Source of the DNA: ZC4RG30 sp035556135
GTDB taxonomy: Bacteria; Pseudomonadota; Gammaproteobacteria; Steroidobacterales; Steroidobacteraceae
Length of the DNA: 64,000 nt
Direction of reading: 5' to 3'
Assembly: GCA_035556135.1 (NCBI GenBank)
Contig: DATMFO010000009.1
Coordinates: 62,001 to 126,000 of the forward strand
Positions 1-8,883 of the stretch are shown piece after piece. The translations under genes were made by a program, and so were the position numbers. The notes under the pieces were generated by a model that did not search any database, had not been told where the DNA came from, and saw only the letters and a list, made by a program, of their open reading frames with translations. Within the stretch, counting starts at the first letter, position 1. The number at the start of each line of letters is the position of its first letter.

Positions 1-614
1 TCGGCGACCTTGATGCTGGAGGCCTTGTGCGTGCCGGCGGTGATGATGCTGGCATAGAGGCTGTCAACGAAGTCAGCGGCCTCCGGGGTGGAGCCGGAGG
101 TGACCTTCTTGATGGTGGGCAGGCGATGCTGCTTGTCGCCCGGGTTGATGCGCTCGGGGCTGTAGCCGGCGAAGAAGTCGCGGTTGAACTTGAGGCCGGA
201 GACCTTCTCGAGGATGGGAACGCAGACTTCCTCGGTGCAGCCGGGATAGACGGTGGATTCGTAGATGACGATGTCGCCCTTCTTGAGGACGGTGCCGAGG
301 GATTCGCTGGCCTTGACCAGGGGGGTGAGGTCGGGGCGCTTGTAGTCGTCGATGGGGGTGGGGACGGTGACGATGTAGACGTGGCAGGATTTGAGGTCCT
401 TCACATTGGCGGTGAAGGTCAGCTTTGCGGCGGTCTTCAGTTCGGTCCGCGAGACTTCCAGTGTACTGTCGCGGCCGCTGGAGAGCTCCTTGATGCGGGC
501 GGATTTCACGTCGAAGCCCACCGTGCGGTACTGCTTGCCGAACTCCACCGCGAGCGGCAGACCGACATAGCCCAGACCTACTACACCTACGCGGCACTTA
601 CGCAAGCTCAGCAA
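1..614 (-). CDS. Nucleotide-sugar 6-dehydrogenase, UDP-HexNAc type (partial, C-terminus outside window)
   Basis: Oxidises the C6 hydroxyl of a UDP-sugar to a uronic acid, using two NAD+; acts in the cytoplasm. The N-terminus reads KCRVGVVGLGYVGLPLAVEF, a Rossmann NAD-binding motif of the UDP-glucose/GDP-mannose dehydrogenase superfamily. Later segments such as GRDSTLEVS, VPTPIDDYKRPDL and SPERINPGDK match the TviB/WbpO (UDP-N-acetylglucosamine or -galactosamine dehydrogenase) branch better than Ugd. About 204 codons are present; the catalytic cysteine region lies beyond the window edge. The start is a TTG with GGAGG five bases upstream; no better start exists. It diverges from the next gene across about 150 bp. 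It differs clearly from the UDP-glucose dehydrogenase found further along. Confidence 0.88.
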   Translation of the reverse strand, partial: MLSLRKCRVGVVGLGYVGLPLAVEFGKQYRTVGFDVKSARIKELSSGRDSTLEVSRTELKTAAKLTFTANVKDLKSCHVYIVTVPTPIDDYKRPDLTPLVKASESLGTVLKKGDIVIYESTVYPGCTEEVCVPILEKVSGLKFNRDFFAGYSPERINPGDKQHRLPTIKKVTSGSTPEAADFVDSLYASIITAGTHKASSIKVA

Positions 615-761
615 GTGAACCTCCAGGAATTGATACGGGAGATTATCCCCCCAAGACGGGTCGGTATGGAATGCAAGGACTCGCTCCGACCGCTGCAATG
701 TGACAGACTTCCAACCGCCGGAGCCACTCCTGCACGCACCGGCGGCACAGAGTAGAGAGCC

Positions 762-1400
762 ATGGCCAAGCGCGCTCCCACCCGCTCCGATCACCTGCGC
801 AGCGCCGTCGCACAGGAGGCCGCCAGGCTCATGGTAGAACACGGCATCCAGGACTTCCTCATCGCCAAGCGCAAGGCTGCCGAGCGCTATGGCGTGTTCG
901 ATCGCGCCTTCCTGCCGAAGAACACCGAGATCGAGCAGGCACTGATGTCGCACCAGCGGCTGTTCGGCGGACATCAGCACGAGCATAGCCTGCACGAGCA
1001 GCGGCGTGCCGCGCTTGCGGCCATGCAGCTGCTCGCCCGGTTCGAACCCAGGCTGGTCGGCGCAGTGCTCACAGGATCCGCCACCGAATTCACGGACATC
1101 CAGCTGCACGTGTTCTCCGACAGCGCAGAGGCGGTTTACATGCACCTGCTCGACGGGCGTTACGAATACGAGGTATTCGAGCGGCGCATCCGCCTGGGCC
1201 CGGAGCGCCAGGTTTCCGTGCCCACCGTGCGCTTCTCCCTGGGCAGCCAGACCATCGAGGCCTTCGTGTTTCCCCGCGACGGCATCCGCCAGGCTCCGGT
1301 CAGCCCCGTGGATGGCAAGCCCATGCGCCGCGCCGACCAGCGGGAGCTGGCAGGAATGATTGCAACCAGTCCCCACGCAGATGCATCCGGAACCCGCTGA
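762..1400 (+). CDS. Uncharacterised protein, possible nucleotidyltransferase fold
   Basis: A 212-residue soluble protein with no signal peptide or membrane segment. I do not recognise it firmly. The stretch LVGAVLTGSATEFTDIQLHVF (residues about 98-118) resembles the GS-containing first strand-helix of nucleotidyltransferases, with D/E residues after it, so a minimal nucleotidyltransferase fold is possible. The N-terminal half is basic and helical. It starts at an ATG preceded by AGAGAG and its 3' end overlaps the following glycosyltransferase by about 20 bp, so the two are probably co-transcribed. A direct role in polysaccharide synthesis is only suggested by position. Confidence 0.6.
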   Translation: MAKRAPTRSDHLRSAVAQEAARLMVEHGIQDFLIAKRKAAERYGVFDRAFLPKNTEIEQALMSHQRLFGGHQHEHSLHEQRRAALAAMQLLARFEPRLVGAVLTGSATEFTDIQLHVFSDSAEAVYMHLLDGRYEYEVFERRIRLGPERQVSVPTVRFSLGSQTIEAFVFPRDGIRQAPVSPVDGKPMRRADQRELAGMIATSPHADASGTR

Positions 1401-2400
1401 GCGGCGCGCCGACGGGCCTGCACGTGGCGATGTCCCCGGCGCCAGGCGCCAGGCATTGCCCCGTCTGGCCATCGTCGTGCCATGTCACAACGAAGAGGAA
1501 CTGCTGCACACCACAGTGGCGACGCTGCTGGCCCGGCTCGAGTCGCTACGCCAGCAGGCGCTGGTATCCCAGGACAGTTACGTCTGCGTGGTCGACGACG
1601 GCAGCACCGACCGCACCTGGGACCTTGTAACGCAGCTGAATCACGCCCAACCGGGTGTGCAGGGGCTGAAGCTTACGCGCAACTTCGGTCACCAGAATGC
1701 CGCGCTCGCCGGCATGCTCGAGTGTCCGGCAGACGCGGTAGTCACCATCGACGCAGACCTTCAGGACGACGAATCGTGCATCGAGGAGATGCTGCGGCAG
1801 CATGCGCGCGGTTGCGACATCGTGCTCGGCGTGAGGAGTGAACGATCCAGCGACAGCCTGGCCAAGCGGACGACCGCGCAGGGCTTCTACCGGCTCCTTC
1901 GGGCGCTCGGAGTCAACGTGGTATTCAACCACGCCGACTACCGGTTGCTGTCGCGGCGGGCGCTCGATGAGCTGCGGCAGTACCCGGAGAGCAATTTGTT
2001 CCTGCGCGGAATCGTCCCCCTGCTCGGCCTGAGGACGGCCACCGTGACCTATGCCCGTGCCGCACGTACCGCAGGACGCTCCAAATATCCTGCCCGCCGC
2101 ATGCTTGGTTTCGCATGGGAGGGAATCACCTCGTTCTCCGTCGCGCCCCTGAGGCTGGTGGCCGCCCTGGGTGTGCTGATCGCGCTGGGATCGCTGGCCG
2201 TGACGGCATGGGCGCTGGTGGTGAAGTTCAGTTCCGGGACGGCAGTACCGGGCTGGGCTTCCACGGTAGTGCCGATGTATTTCCTCGGCGGCGTGCAGAT
2301 ACTCTGCCTTGGAGTGATCGGCGAGTACGTCGGGAAGATCTACCTGGAGTCCAAGCGGCGGCCCCGATATGCGGTGGAGACGCGCCTCGAGCGCTCCTGA
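1381..2400 (+). CDS. GT2 glycosyltransferase, DPM1/GtrB-like, membrane-anchored
   Basis: Likely transfers a sugar from a nucleotide donor to undecaprenyl phosphate (ArnC/GtrB/DPM1-like). The GT2 domain starts near residue 30 with LAIVVPCHNEEE, followed by VVDDGSTDRT and the metal-binding TIDADLQDD. Two hydrophobic segments near the C-terminus (about residues 235-260 and 270-300) match the two-TM anchor of this family. I chose the ATG overlapping the upstream gene's 3' end; an in-frame TTG 21 bp further upstream would add seven residues. It lies next to a sugar transferase on the other strand at the left end of the EPS locus. Confidence 0.85.
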   Translation: MHPEPAERRADGPARGDVPGARRQALPRLAIVVPCHNEEELLHTTVATLLARLESLRQQALVSQDSYVCVVDDGSTDRTWDLVTQLNHAQPGVQGLKLTRNFGHQNAALAGMLECPADAVVTIDADLQDDESCIEEMLRQHARGCDIVLGVRSERSSDSLAKRTTAQGFYRLLRALGVNVVFNHADYRLLSRRALDELRQYPESNLFLRGIVPLLGLRTATVTYARAARTAGRSKYPARRMLGFAWEGITSFSVAPLRLVAALGVLIALGSLAVTAWALVVKFSSGTAVPGWASTVVPMYFLGGVQILCLGVIGEYVGKIYLESKRRPRYAVETRLERS

Positions 2401-2402
2401 TC

Positions 2403-3803
2403 TCAGCGCGCTCCCTTGCCCATCAACACCACTTCGACGGTCTGCACAAGGATGGTCAGGTCGAACAGCAGGTTGTGGTTCTTGACGTAGTAGAGGTCGT
2501 ACTGGAGTTTCTGTTTTGCATCCTCGATCGAGGACCCGTATGGATAGCTGATCTGCGCCCAGCCGGTCAGGCCCGGCTTCACCGTGTGACGGTAGGTATA
2601 GAAGGGAATCTTCTCCTCCAGCTGCGTCACGAATTCCGGCCGCTCGGGCCGGGGCCCCACGAACCCCATGTGTCCCCTGAGCACGTTGAACAACTGCGGC
2701 AGCTCGTCGATGCGCGTCTTGCGCATGAAGGAGCCCACGCGCGTGACGCGCGGATCGTCCTTGCGCGCCCACTGCGCACCACCAGCCTCTGCATCCGCGC
2801 GCATGCTGCGGAACTTCGTCAGGGCAAACACCCTGCCCTCCAGCCCGACGCGATTCTGCCGGTAGAAGATGCCACCGGCCTTGCGGCCATCCTCCAGCCA
2901 GATGGCCAGGGCCGCCATCAGCATGATCGGCGAGGCCAGCAGCAGCAGGATTCCGCTGGCAATGAAGTCGAGCGCACGGGAGGTGAACAGGCGCAGGCTG
3001 TCGCGCCGGAAGCCATCGCCGAAGATCATCCAGCCGGGTGACAACAGGTCGAGCTGGATGCGACCGGTTTCCCTCTCCATGAAAGAAATGAACTCGATCA
3101 CCGAGATCCCGGCCAGCCTGCACTGGAGCAGGTCCTTGACGGGTAGTGCCTGCCTGCGGTCCCGCAGTGCTACCACTACTTCCTCGACATCGAGCTTCTC
3201 ACACAATGCCTTGAGGCCATCTGGCGCTTCGAACACTGGCTCCCCGATGGGGTCGGCGGAGTCTCCCGGGTGGTGCACCACGCCAACCAGGTGGTAGCCG
3301 GCGCGGTCGCTGCGCCGCCTCATGCGCGTGAAGGCAGCCATGCGCGGACTGTCGCCATAAACCAGCACGCGCTTCTTGATTCCCTGCAGGTTCATCAGCC
3401 GGAACGCCAGCGCGCGCAGGCAGCAAACCAGCACCGCAGCCAGCAACGTCGCCAGGGCCAGCAGGCCCCGCCCGATCTCAAGCGCGGGCACCAGGTAGGA
3501 CAGCGTCGCCACGACAATCAGGCTTGCCAGCAGCGCGATGGCGACGCGCAGGCCGATACCGAAGACTCCCAGGCGGTCGCGGATGCCGTAGAGTCCCAAC
3601 GCGAGGAATGACACCGAACAGGCAGCCGCGAACATGAGCGCCCGCGGAAGCAGCGGTCCGTTGAGGGCCTGGATTTCCGCGAAATCGGTGCCCAGCCGCA
3701 GCACCACGGCAGCTGCAAAGGCCGCCATGAAGGCAAACAGCTCCGCCAGCACCAGTACCAGGAGCGGCAGGTGCAGGTGGTGACCAAACAGACGTATGCG
3801 CAT
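2403..3803 (-). CDS. EPS initiating sugar transferase (EpsB/WcaJ type, XrtA-system associated)
   Basis: Polyisoprenyl-phosphate hexose-1-phosphate transferase that starts repeat-unit assembly on undecaprenyl phosphate at the inner membrane. The 466-residue protein has four or five N-terminal membrane segments (about residues 8-130), a central CoA-binding/Rossmann-like domain with KKRVLVYGDSP, and a C-terminal bacterial sugar transferase domain. The latter shows a hydrophobic re-entrant segment, KFRSMRADAE, DELPQLFNVL, MGFVGPRPERPEF and KPGLTGWAQI. The N-terminus MRIRLFGHHLHLPLL is typical of sugar transferases of PEP-CTERM/XrtA EPS loci. The chosen ATG removes an implausible upstream extension. 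It is divergent from UDP-glucose dehydrogenase. Confidence 0.92.
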   Translation of the reverse strand: MRIRLFGHHLHLPLLVLVLAELFAFMAAFAAAVVLRLGTDFAEIQALNGPLLPRALMFAAACSVSFLALGLYGIRDRLGVFGIGLRVAIALLASLIVVATLSYLVPALEIGRGLLALATLLAAVLVCCLRALAFRLMNLQGIKKRVLVYGDSPRMAAFTRMRRRSDRAGYHLVGVVHHPGDSADPIGEPVFEAPDGLKALCEKLDVEEVVVALRDRRQALPVKDLLQCRLAGISVIEFISFMERETGRIQLDLLSPGWMIFGDGFRRDSLRLFTSRALDFIASGILLLLASPIMLMAALAIWLEDGRKAGGIFYRQNRVGLEGRVFALTKFRSMRADAEAGGAQWARKDDPRVTRVGSFMRKTRIDELPQLFNVLRGHMGFVGPRPERPEFVTQLEEKIPFYTYRHTVKPGLTGWAQISYPYGSSIEDAKQKLQYDLYYVKNHNLLFDLTILVQTVEVVLMGKGAR

Positions 3804-3990
3804 GTGAACGTATTCTAGGGCGGCGCCGGACACCGATAGTGTGACAGTGTCGGCAAATGCCCGCCGGGCGGCGTGCACCCGGAGACCCGGGGTTGCATGC
3901 TGCGGCCTTGCCCCGACCGCGGCGCAGCCGGGTGGCAGGGCACGCACGCTACAATGCAGGCAGCAACCGGATAACCTGAGGACCCACTTC

Positions 3991-5319
3991 GTGCTAGTTA
4001 CCGTTTTCGGATCAGGATACGTTGGACTGGTGACTGGCGCCTGCCTCGCGGACGCAGGCAATCATGTGGTCTGCGTGGACATTGACGCCGCCAAGGTCGA
4101 GCGGCTGAATCGTGGCGAAGTACCGATCCACGAGCCGGGCCTGGAGCCGATCATCCGCCGCAACATGGCAGCGAAGCGGCTGGAGTTCACCACCGACGTC
4201 AGGAAGGCGGTAGCCCACGGATTGTTCCAGCTCATCGCCGTAGGCACGCCTCCGGACGAGGATGGATCCGCCGATCTCAGGCACGTCCTGGCTGTGGCGC
4301 GAAGCATCGGCGAAAACCTCCAGAAATACGCCATCGTGATGACCAAATCGACGGTGCCGGTGGGCACCGCCGACAAGGTCCAGGCTGAGGTGACGGGCGC
4401 CCTGCAGGCGCGCGGCGCCGCCATCGAGTTCGATGTGGTCTCCAATCCGGAGTTCCTGAAGGAGGGCGCGGCAATCGCCGATTTCGTGAAACCGGACCGG
4501 ATCGTTGTCGGAACCGGCAATCCGCGCACCGTGGAACTGCTGCGCGCCCTGTACGAACCGTTCACGCGCAACCACGATCGCCTGGTCGTGATGGACGTGC
4601 GATCTGCCGAACTCACCAAGTACGCTGCCAACGCGATGCTTGCCACCAAGATCAGCTTCATGAACGAGCTGGCCAACATCGCCGAGCGGGTCGGCGCCGA
4701 CATCGAGAAGGTACGCGTCGGCATCGGGTCCGACCCGCGCATCGGCTACAGCTTCATCTACCCCGGCACGGGATACGGCGGCTCCTGCTTCCCCAAGGAC
4801 GTGCAGGCGCTGGTGCGCTCGGCGAAGGACGTCGGCTATGGCGCCCGCATCCTCGAGGCAGTCGAGGCCGTGAACACCGAGCAGAAGTCATTCCTCGTCC
4901 GGAAGATCGGCAGGCATTTCGGCGGCAAGCTGGCGGGGCTGCGTGTCGCGCTCTGGGGCCTGGCGTTCAAGCCGAACACCGACGACATGCGCGCGGCCCC
5001 TTCCGTCGTGGTGATCGAATCACTCCTCGCCGCGGGAGCCAGCGTGCAGGCCTTCGATCCCGTCGCCGCCCAGGAGGCGCAGCGGATCTTCTCCGGACGC
5101 CAGGGCGTCGCGATCGCCGACGACGCCTATGATGCCCTCGAGGGAGCGGATGCGCTGGCCATCGTCACCGAATGGCAGGAGTTCCGTAGCCCCGACTTCG
5201 GCCGTATCAAATCAGCGTTGCGCAGTCCGGTGATCTTCGACGGCCGCAACCTCTACAGCCCGGAGCTGATGGCACAGCTCGGGTTCAGCTACTACGCAGT
5301 GGGTCGCGGCCGGGCGTGA
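3991..5319 (+). CDS. ugd: UDP-glucose 6-dehydrogenase
   Basis: Converts UDP-glucose to UDP-glucuronate with two NAD+. The 442-residue length is normal for bacterial Ugd/TuaD/AlgD-type enzymes. Visible motifs are VTVFGSGYVGLVTGACLA (NAD-binding), STVPVGTADKV, VSNPEFLKEGAAI, the central dimerisation helix with KYAANAMLATKISFMNE, the catalytic cysteine in GTGYGGSCFPKD, and the C-terminal UDP-binding GLAFKPNTDD. The start is a GTG with TGAGGA eight bases upstream; upstream in-frame codons are unlike protein. It supplies an acidic sugar donor for the EPS. Confidence 0.95.
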   Translation: MLVTVFGSGYVGLVTGACLADAGNHVVCVDIDAAKVERLNRGEVPIHEPGLEPIIRRNMAAKRLEFTTDVRKAVAHGLFQLIAVGTPPDEDGSADLRHVLAVARSIGENLQKYAIVMTKSTVPVGTADKVQAEVTGALQARGAAIEFDVVSNPEFLKEGAAIADFVKPDRIVVGTGNPRTVELLRALYEPFTRNHDRLVVMDVRSAELTKYAANAMLATKISFMNELANIAERVGADIEKVRVGIGSDPRIGYSFIYPGTGYGGSCFPKDVQALVRSAKDVGYGARILEAVEAVNTEQKSFLVRKIGRHFGGKLAGLRVALWGLAFKPNTDDMRAAPSVVVIESLLAAGASVQAFDPVAAQEAQRIFSGRQGVAIADDAYDALEGADALAIVTEWQEFRSPDFGRIKSALRSPVIFDGRNLYSPELMAQLGFSYYAVGRGRA

Positions 5320-5340
5320 TCCGCAGGGGGAGCCTGCCGG

Positions 5341-6204
5341 CTATGCCAGCAGGCCCTGGGCGACCAGGCTCTGGCGCATGGGTGCAAAGCTGAACTGTCC
5401 CAGCAGGTCGCGCAGCCGGCCTTCGCATCGCGCGAGGTTGGTGTAATGACGCAGCCTCGATTTCAGGCTTGCCTGCCGCATGCGCGGCTGGCCGGGATCG
5501 ATTTCCCACGGGTGCAGGTAGAACGTGAACGGTCGGCCCTCGCGGTTGATCCGGCGGAGCAGGGTTCGCACGAGAAAGTAGGGGAGAATCCGGAAGTATC
5601 CGCCGCCGGACACCGGCAGGTTCATTCCCAGCAGTGGTGCCACTGCCATCGGGAATTCCACCAGCTCGCGCCCCGAAGGTGCAGCGATGCGGAAGGGCGC
5701 GATCTGCGCGTCGGGCACCCCGTAGTTGTCGTGCCTGACAGGAAAGATGCTGGAGTCATACGTGAAACCCAGGTCGATCAGGCAGTCGAGCGCCCACATC
5801 GAGCTGCGCACGATCGAGAAGCTGGCGGCCCGGTAGCCATGGACTGCCGTGCCGGCAATGTCCTCGAGCAGCGCCTTGGATTCGCTGGTTTCCTGGCGGA
5901 ACTCGGCTTGTGTCTGCCGGTAGATCAGGCGATGGGACATGCCATGGCATGCGATTTCGTGGCCGGCCTGCTGGATCTGGCGCACCAGCCCGGGAGAGCG
6001 CCTGGCCACCCACCCGAGCACGAAGAACGTCGCCTTCACCTGACGGTCGGCGAACAGCTCCAGCAGCCGCATCACATTGCTCTCGCAGCGGTATTCCATC
6101 GAATTCCATTTCTCGCGCGGAATCACCCGGGAGAGGGCTTCCACGTGGAAGTAGTCCTCCACATCTATGGTGAGGGCGTTGCAGATGGCGGTGGAGTTGT
6201 TCAC
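5341..6204 (-). CDS. Polysaccharide deacetylase, XrtA/PEP-CTERM-associated (NodB + DUF3473 type)
   Basis: Probable de-N-acetylase acting on the EPS. Of 287 residues, the N-terminal NodB domain shows LTIDVEDYFHVEA (catalytic/metal Asp pair), EIACHGMSHRL (metal-binding His pair) and GYRAASFSI. The C-terminal part with SGGGYFRILPY and FYLHPWEID is characteristic of the DUF3473-containing subfamily that marks XrtA EPS loci. There is no signal peptide, consistent with the family, which is thought cytoplasmic. GTG start. It converges on ugd and diverges from rfbG. Confidence 0.92.
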   Translation of the reverse strand: MNNSTAICNALTIDVEDYFHVEALSRVIPREKWNSMEYRCESNVMRLLELFADRQVKATFFVLGWVARRSPGLVRQIQQAGHEIACHGMSHRLIYRQTQAEFRQETSESKALLEDIAGTAVHGYRAASFSIVRSSMWALDCLIDLGFTYDSSIFPVRHDNYGVPDAQIAPFRIAAPSGRELVEFPMAVAPLLGMNLPVSGGGYFRILPYFLVRTLLRRINREGRPFTFYLHPWEIDPGQPRMRQASLKSRLRHYTNLARCEGRLRDLLGQFSFAPMRQSLVAQGLLA

Positions 6205-6304
6205 GCGGCTGCCCTGGCTCCTGTGCTGCCTGCCGGAAAGGTGGGGCTGGCTGGCAATTATGTCGATTTGTGCGGCCAGCGCACGAATCCAGTTCCCGAA
6301 ACAC

Positions 6305-6310
6305 TATAAT
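6305..6310 (+). promoter_or_regulatory. Putative -10 element for rfbG
   Basis: A perfect TATAAT stands 17 bp before the rfbG start, giving a predicted leader of about a dozen bases. No good -35 hexamer is visible at 16-18 bp, so the promoter would need an activator or be weak. Confidence 0.4.
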
Positions 6311-6327
6311 TCGCGCACGGCAAACAC

Positions 6328-7413
6328 ATGAATCAAGACTTCTGGAAGAACCGGCGCGTAGCCGTGACGGGCCATACAGGCTTCAAGGGCCCCTGGCTGT
6401 GTGCCTTGCTCAGGGCCATGGGAGCCGAGATCCACGGCTATTCGCGACCTCCTCCCACCACACCCAGCCTGTACGGACTGGCCGGCGAGTCCGGCCTGGT
6501 CGAAAGCGACACCGTGGGAGACATCCGCGATACCGCTGCGTTCACGTCCTTCCTGGAGCGCACCCGGCCGGAAATCCTGCTGCATATGGCGGCGGAATCC
6601 GTCGTGCTCGACTCCTATCGCGACCCGGTAGAGTTCTTTTCCACCAACGCCGTGGGCACAGCGAGCATCCTCGAAGGCCTGCGGCGCTCTGCGCTGCGCT
6701 GCGCTGTGGTGAACGTGACCACGGACAAGGTCTACGCCAACCGCGCCTGGGTATGGGGATACCGCGAAACCGATGCGCTGGGCGGCAACGACCCCTATTC
6801 AAGCAGCAAGGCATGCGCAGAACTTGTGGCGCAATCCTTCCGCAGTTCGTTTTTCCCCCCCGATCGCCTGGCTGAGCATGGCGTGGCGATCGGCACGGCC
6901 CGGGCGGGCAATGTCATCGGTGGCGGGGACTGGACACCTCACCAGCTGATCCCCGCAACTGTTGCGGCATTCGCCCAGGGACAGCCGGTGGTCCTGCGCA
7001 ACCCGGGCGCAACCCGTCCCTGGCAGCATGTCCTCGACTGCCTGTCCGGTTACCTGACTCTCGCGGAGCAGCTTGTGACCCGGCCGCAAGTCGCATCCGG
7101 CGACTGGAACTTCGGGCCATCGGACCGACTTCCTCCCACCGTTTCCGAGGTGGTCGAAATTCTCGGACAACACTGGAGCCTGCGTGAGCCCTGGGTCCGC
7201 AGCGCCGCCGAACATCTGCATGAAGAGCGGGCACTCAGCCTCGATTCTTCCAAGGCCGAAGCCATGCTGGGTTGGCGCGCCCGGCTCGACGTGCGCCAGG
7301 CTCTGGACTGGGTTGCCAGCTGGTACCTGGCCTTCGGTCGCGGAGAGCCCGCGGCCGCGCTGGTATCACGCCAGGTGCAGCAGTACCTGCAGCTGCCCGT
7401 ACCGGCCCGCTGA
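6328..7413 (+). CDS. rfbG: CDP-glucose 4,6-dehydratase
   Basis: Converts CDP-D-glucose to CDP-4-keto-6-deoxy-D-glucose, the branch point to CDP-linked deoxysugars. The 361-residue extended short-chain dehydrogenase has the family's N-terminal VAVTGHTGFKGPWLC, then PPPTTPSLYGLA, NVTTDKVYAN, and the active-site Tyr/Lys in DPYSSSKACAE. RPWQHVLDCLSGYLTLAE and WNFGPSD further support RfbG rather than RmlB. Its partner cytidylyltransferase is encoded nearby on the opposite strand. Start ATG, with a consensus -10 just upstream. Confidence 0.93.
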   Translation: MNQDFWKNRRVAVTGHTGFKGPWLCALLRAMGAEIHGYSRPPPTTPSLYGLAGESGLVESDTVGDIRDTAAFTSFLERTRPEILLHMAAESVVLDSYRDPVEFFSTNAVGTASILEGLRRSALRCAVVNVTTDKVYANRAWVWGYRETDALGGNDPYSSSKACAELVAQSFRSSFFPPDRLAEHGVAIGTARAGNVIGGGDWTPHQLIPATVAAFAQGQPVVLRNPGATRPWQHVLDCLSGYLTLAEQLVTRPQVASGDWNFGPSDRLPPTVSEVVEILGQHWSLREPWVRSAAEHLHEERALSLDSSKAEAMLGWRARLDVRQALDWVASWYLAFGRGEPAAALVSRQVQQYLQLPVPAR

Positions 7414-7421
7414 CCGCGGGC
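7405..7421. terminator. Small GC-rich hairpin between convergent rfbG and PIG-L genes
   Basis: GCCCGC and GCGGGC form a 6-bp stem around a five-base loop that contains the rfbG stop. There is no U-tract on either strand, so intrinsic termination is doubtful. Confidence 0.25.
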
Positions 7422-7439
7422 TGTCGGCGCGGCCGCTCA

Positions 7440-8093
7440 TCACCAGCGGAAGCACACCTTGCGGGCGTAAAACGCCTCGGCGAAGCCCTCTGGCGCGTTG
7501 CACTCGATGCCGCGGATCCGCATGATGCCCCGGAAGGTGTCGGGGGTGAACCAGGCCTTGCCGGCCTGCGACGGGAATGCCTGCATCAGCAGCCGGATCT
7601 TGCGCTCCACCACACGCACGGGCAGCTCGTGGAAGACCGCCGGCGCCCCCATCCCGCCATCGTACTTGGGAATCTCGTACTCCAGGATGGGATGGTTCCT
7701 GAACGTGTTCCAGACGAGCTCGCCCACGACACGATGGTCCTGGTGCAAGTCGTCCCGGTAGTGGGCAAAGACGATGTCGGGGTCCAGCATGCGCCGCACC
7801 TCGCCGAAGTAGTCCTTGATCCCGGCCATCTGCGCCGGGAAGTAGCTTTCGCGGAAGTCACGGATCTCGACCCGCTTGCGCCGCACCCCTGCCAGCAGCT
7901 TTGCCGCAGAACGCCGCGCTTCACGCGCGCGCTCTTCATTGGAACTGAGCACCACCCAGAGCACCTCTGCATCCGGGCGCTGGCGCAACAGCTGCATGAC
8001 GGTGCCACCGCAACCAATCTCGATGTCATCGCAGTGTGCGCCGATGAAAAGCACGCGCGGCGCCCGCCCGGTGTCGATCGAGAAATTCAGCAC
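7440..8093 (-). CDS. PIG-L family deacetylase
   Basis: Zinc-dependent N-deacetylase family (LmbE/MshB-like), probably acting on an N-acyl amino-sugar intermediate. The metal-binding signature is RVLFIGAHCDDIEIGCGG near residue 13, followed by the FAHYRDDLHQDHRVV segment typical of the family. The 217-residue length is normal. It starts at GTG only one base after the rfbF stop, so it is the last gene of the five-gene tailoring operon. The likely substrate is the product of the upstream aminotransferase, but that is inferred from context only. Confidence 0.88.
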   Translation of the reverse strand: MLNFSIDTGRAPRVLFIGAHCDDIEIGCGGTVMQLLRQRPDAEVLWVVLSSNEERAREARRSAAKLLAGVRRKRVEIRDFRESYFPAQMAGIKDYFGEVRRMLDPDIVFAHYRDDLHQDHRVVGELVWNTFRNHPILEYEIPKYDGGMGAPAVFHELPVRVVERKIRLLMQAFPSQAGKAWFTPDTFRGIMRIRGIECNAPEGFAEAFYARKVCFRW

Positions 8094-8094
8094 G

Positions 8095-8871
8095 CTATTT
8101 CTTCCAGACCATCCAGGGGCAGTTGCCCTGCGCTTCCATGCGGTCGTAGGTGATCTTTTCCTTGAAAGTGTCCATCTGCTGCCAGAAGCCGCGGTAACGG
8201 TTCACTTGCAGCTTCTGCTCGGCGATCAACCGCTGGAACGGCTTTTCCACCAGCTCGTCGCCATCCTCGATGTAGTCGAAGATTTCCTGGCGCAGGCAGA
8301 AAAAGCCCGCGTTGATCCAGAACTCCGCGTCGCCAATCTGCCCGAAGCCCGTGACCAGGCCGTCGTCGCCCGCATGGACGCAGTGGAAGCTCTGCGACGT
8401 CCTCACGGCGATGAAGGTGGCAATTGCGGAGGACTTCATGAAGCCGTCGACGTGTGCATCCAGCGGCAGGTCGGTGAGGCCATCCGCATAGTTGGCCATG
8501 AACACTTCCTCGCCACGCAGGTGCTCGCGCACCCGCAGCAACCGCTGCCCGATGTTCGCATGCAGCCCCGTGTCGACGAATGTGATGCGCCAGTCCTGCA
8601 TGTCCGTGCGGTGGTGCTGGATCTTCCGCCCCCCTTCGGAGAGGGTGAAGTCGTTCGACAGGCTCTCGTCGTAGTCGAGAAAATACTGCTTGATCATGTC
8701 GCCGCGATAGCCCAGCGCCAGGATGAAGTCCTTGTGCCCGAAGTGCGCGTAGTAGCGCATCAGGTGCCAGACTATGGGGCGCGGGCCGATGTTCACCAGC
8801 GGCTTGGGTATCGTGTCTGAATGCTCGCGCAGGCGGGTACCCAGGCCACCACAGAAGAGGACTACTTTCAC
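8095..8871 (-). CDS. rfbF: Glucose-1-phosphate cytidylyltransferase
   Basis: Makes CDP-glucose from CTP and glucose-1-phosphate, feeding rfbG. The 258-residue protein has the nucleotidyltransferase signature VVLFCGGLGTRLREHSDT and PKPLVNIGPRPIVWHLMRYY. ALGYRGDMIKQYF and NYADGLTDLPL are characteristic of RfbF, as is the C-terminal GFWQQMDTFKEK. It is separated by 12 bp from the upstream aminotransferase and almost touches the PIG-L gene, so it is within the operon. Confidence 0.93.
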   Translation of the reverse strand: MKVVLFCGGLGTRLREHSDTIPKPLVNIGPRPIVWHLMRYYAHFGHKDFILALGYRGDMIKQYFLDYDESLSNDFTLSEGGRKIQHHRTDMQDWRITFVDTGLHANIGQRLLRVREHLRGEEVFMANYADGLTDLPLDAHVDGFMKSSAIATFIAVRTSQSFHCVHAGDDGLVTGFGQIGDAEFWINAGFFCLRQEIFDYIEDGDELVEKPFQRLIAEQKLQVNRYRGFWQQMDTFKEKITYDRMEAQGNCPWMVWKK

Positions 8872-8883
8872 CAGGATCTCCCG

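Noticed and set aside
27..755. A long plus-strand open frame rich in Gly, Asp, Glu and Val
   Set aside because: It is the antisense shadow of the nucleotide-sugar dehydrogenase on the minus strand, with composition typical of GC-rich antisense frames.
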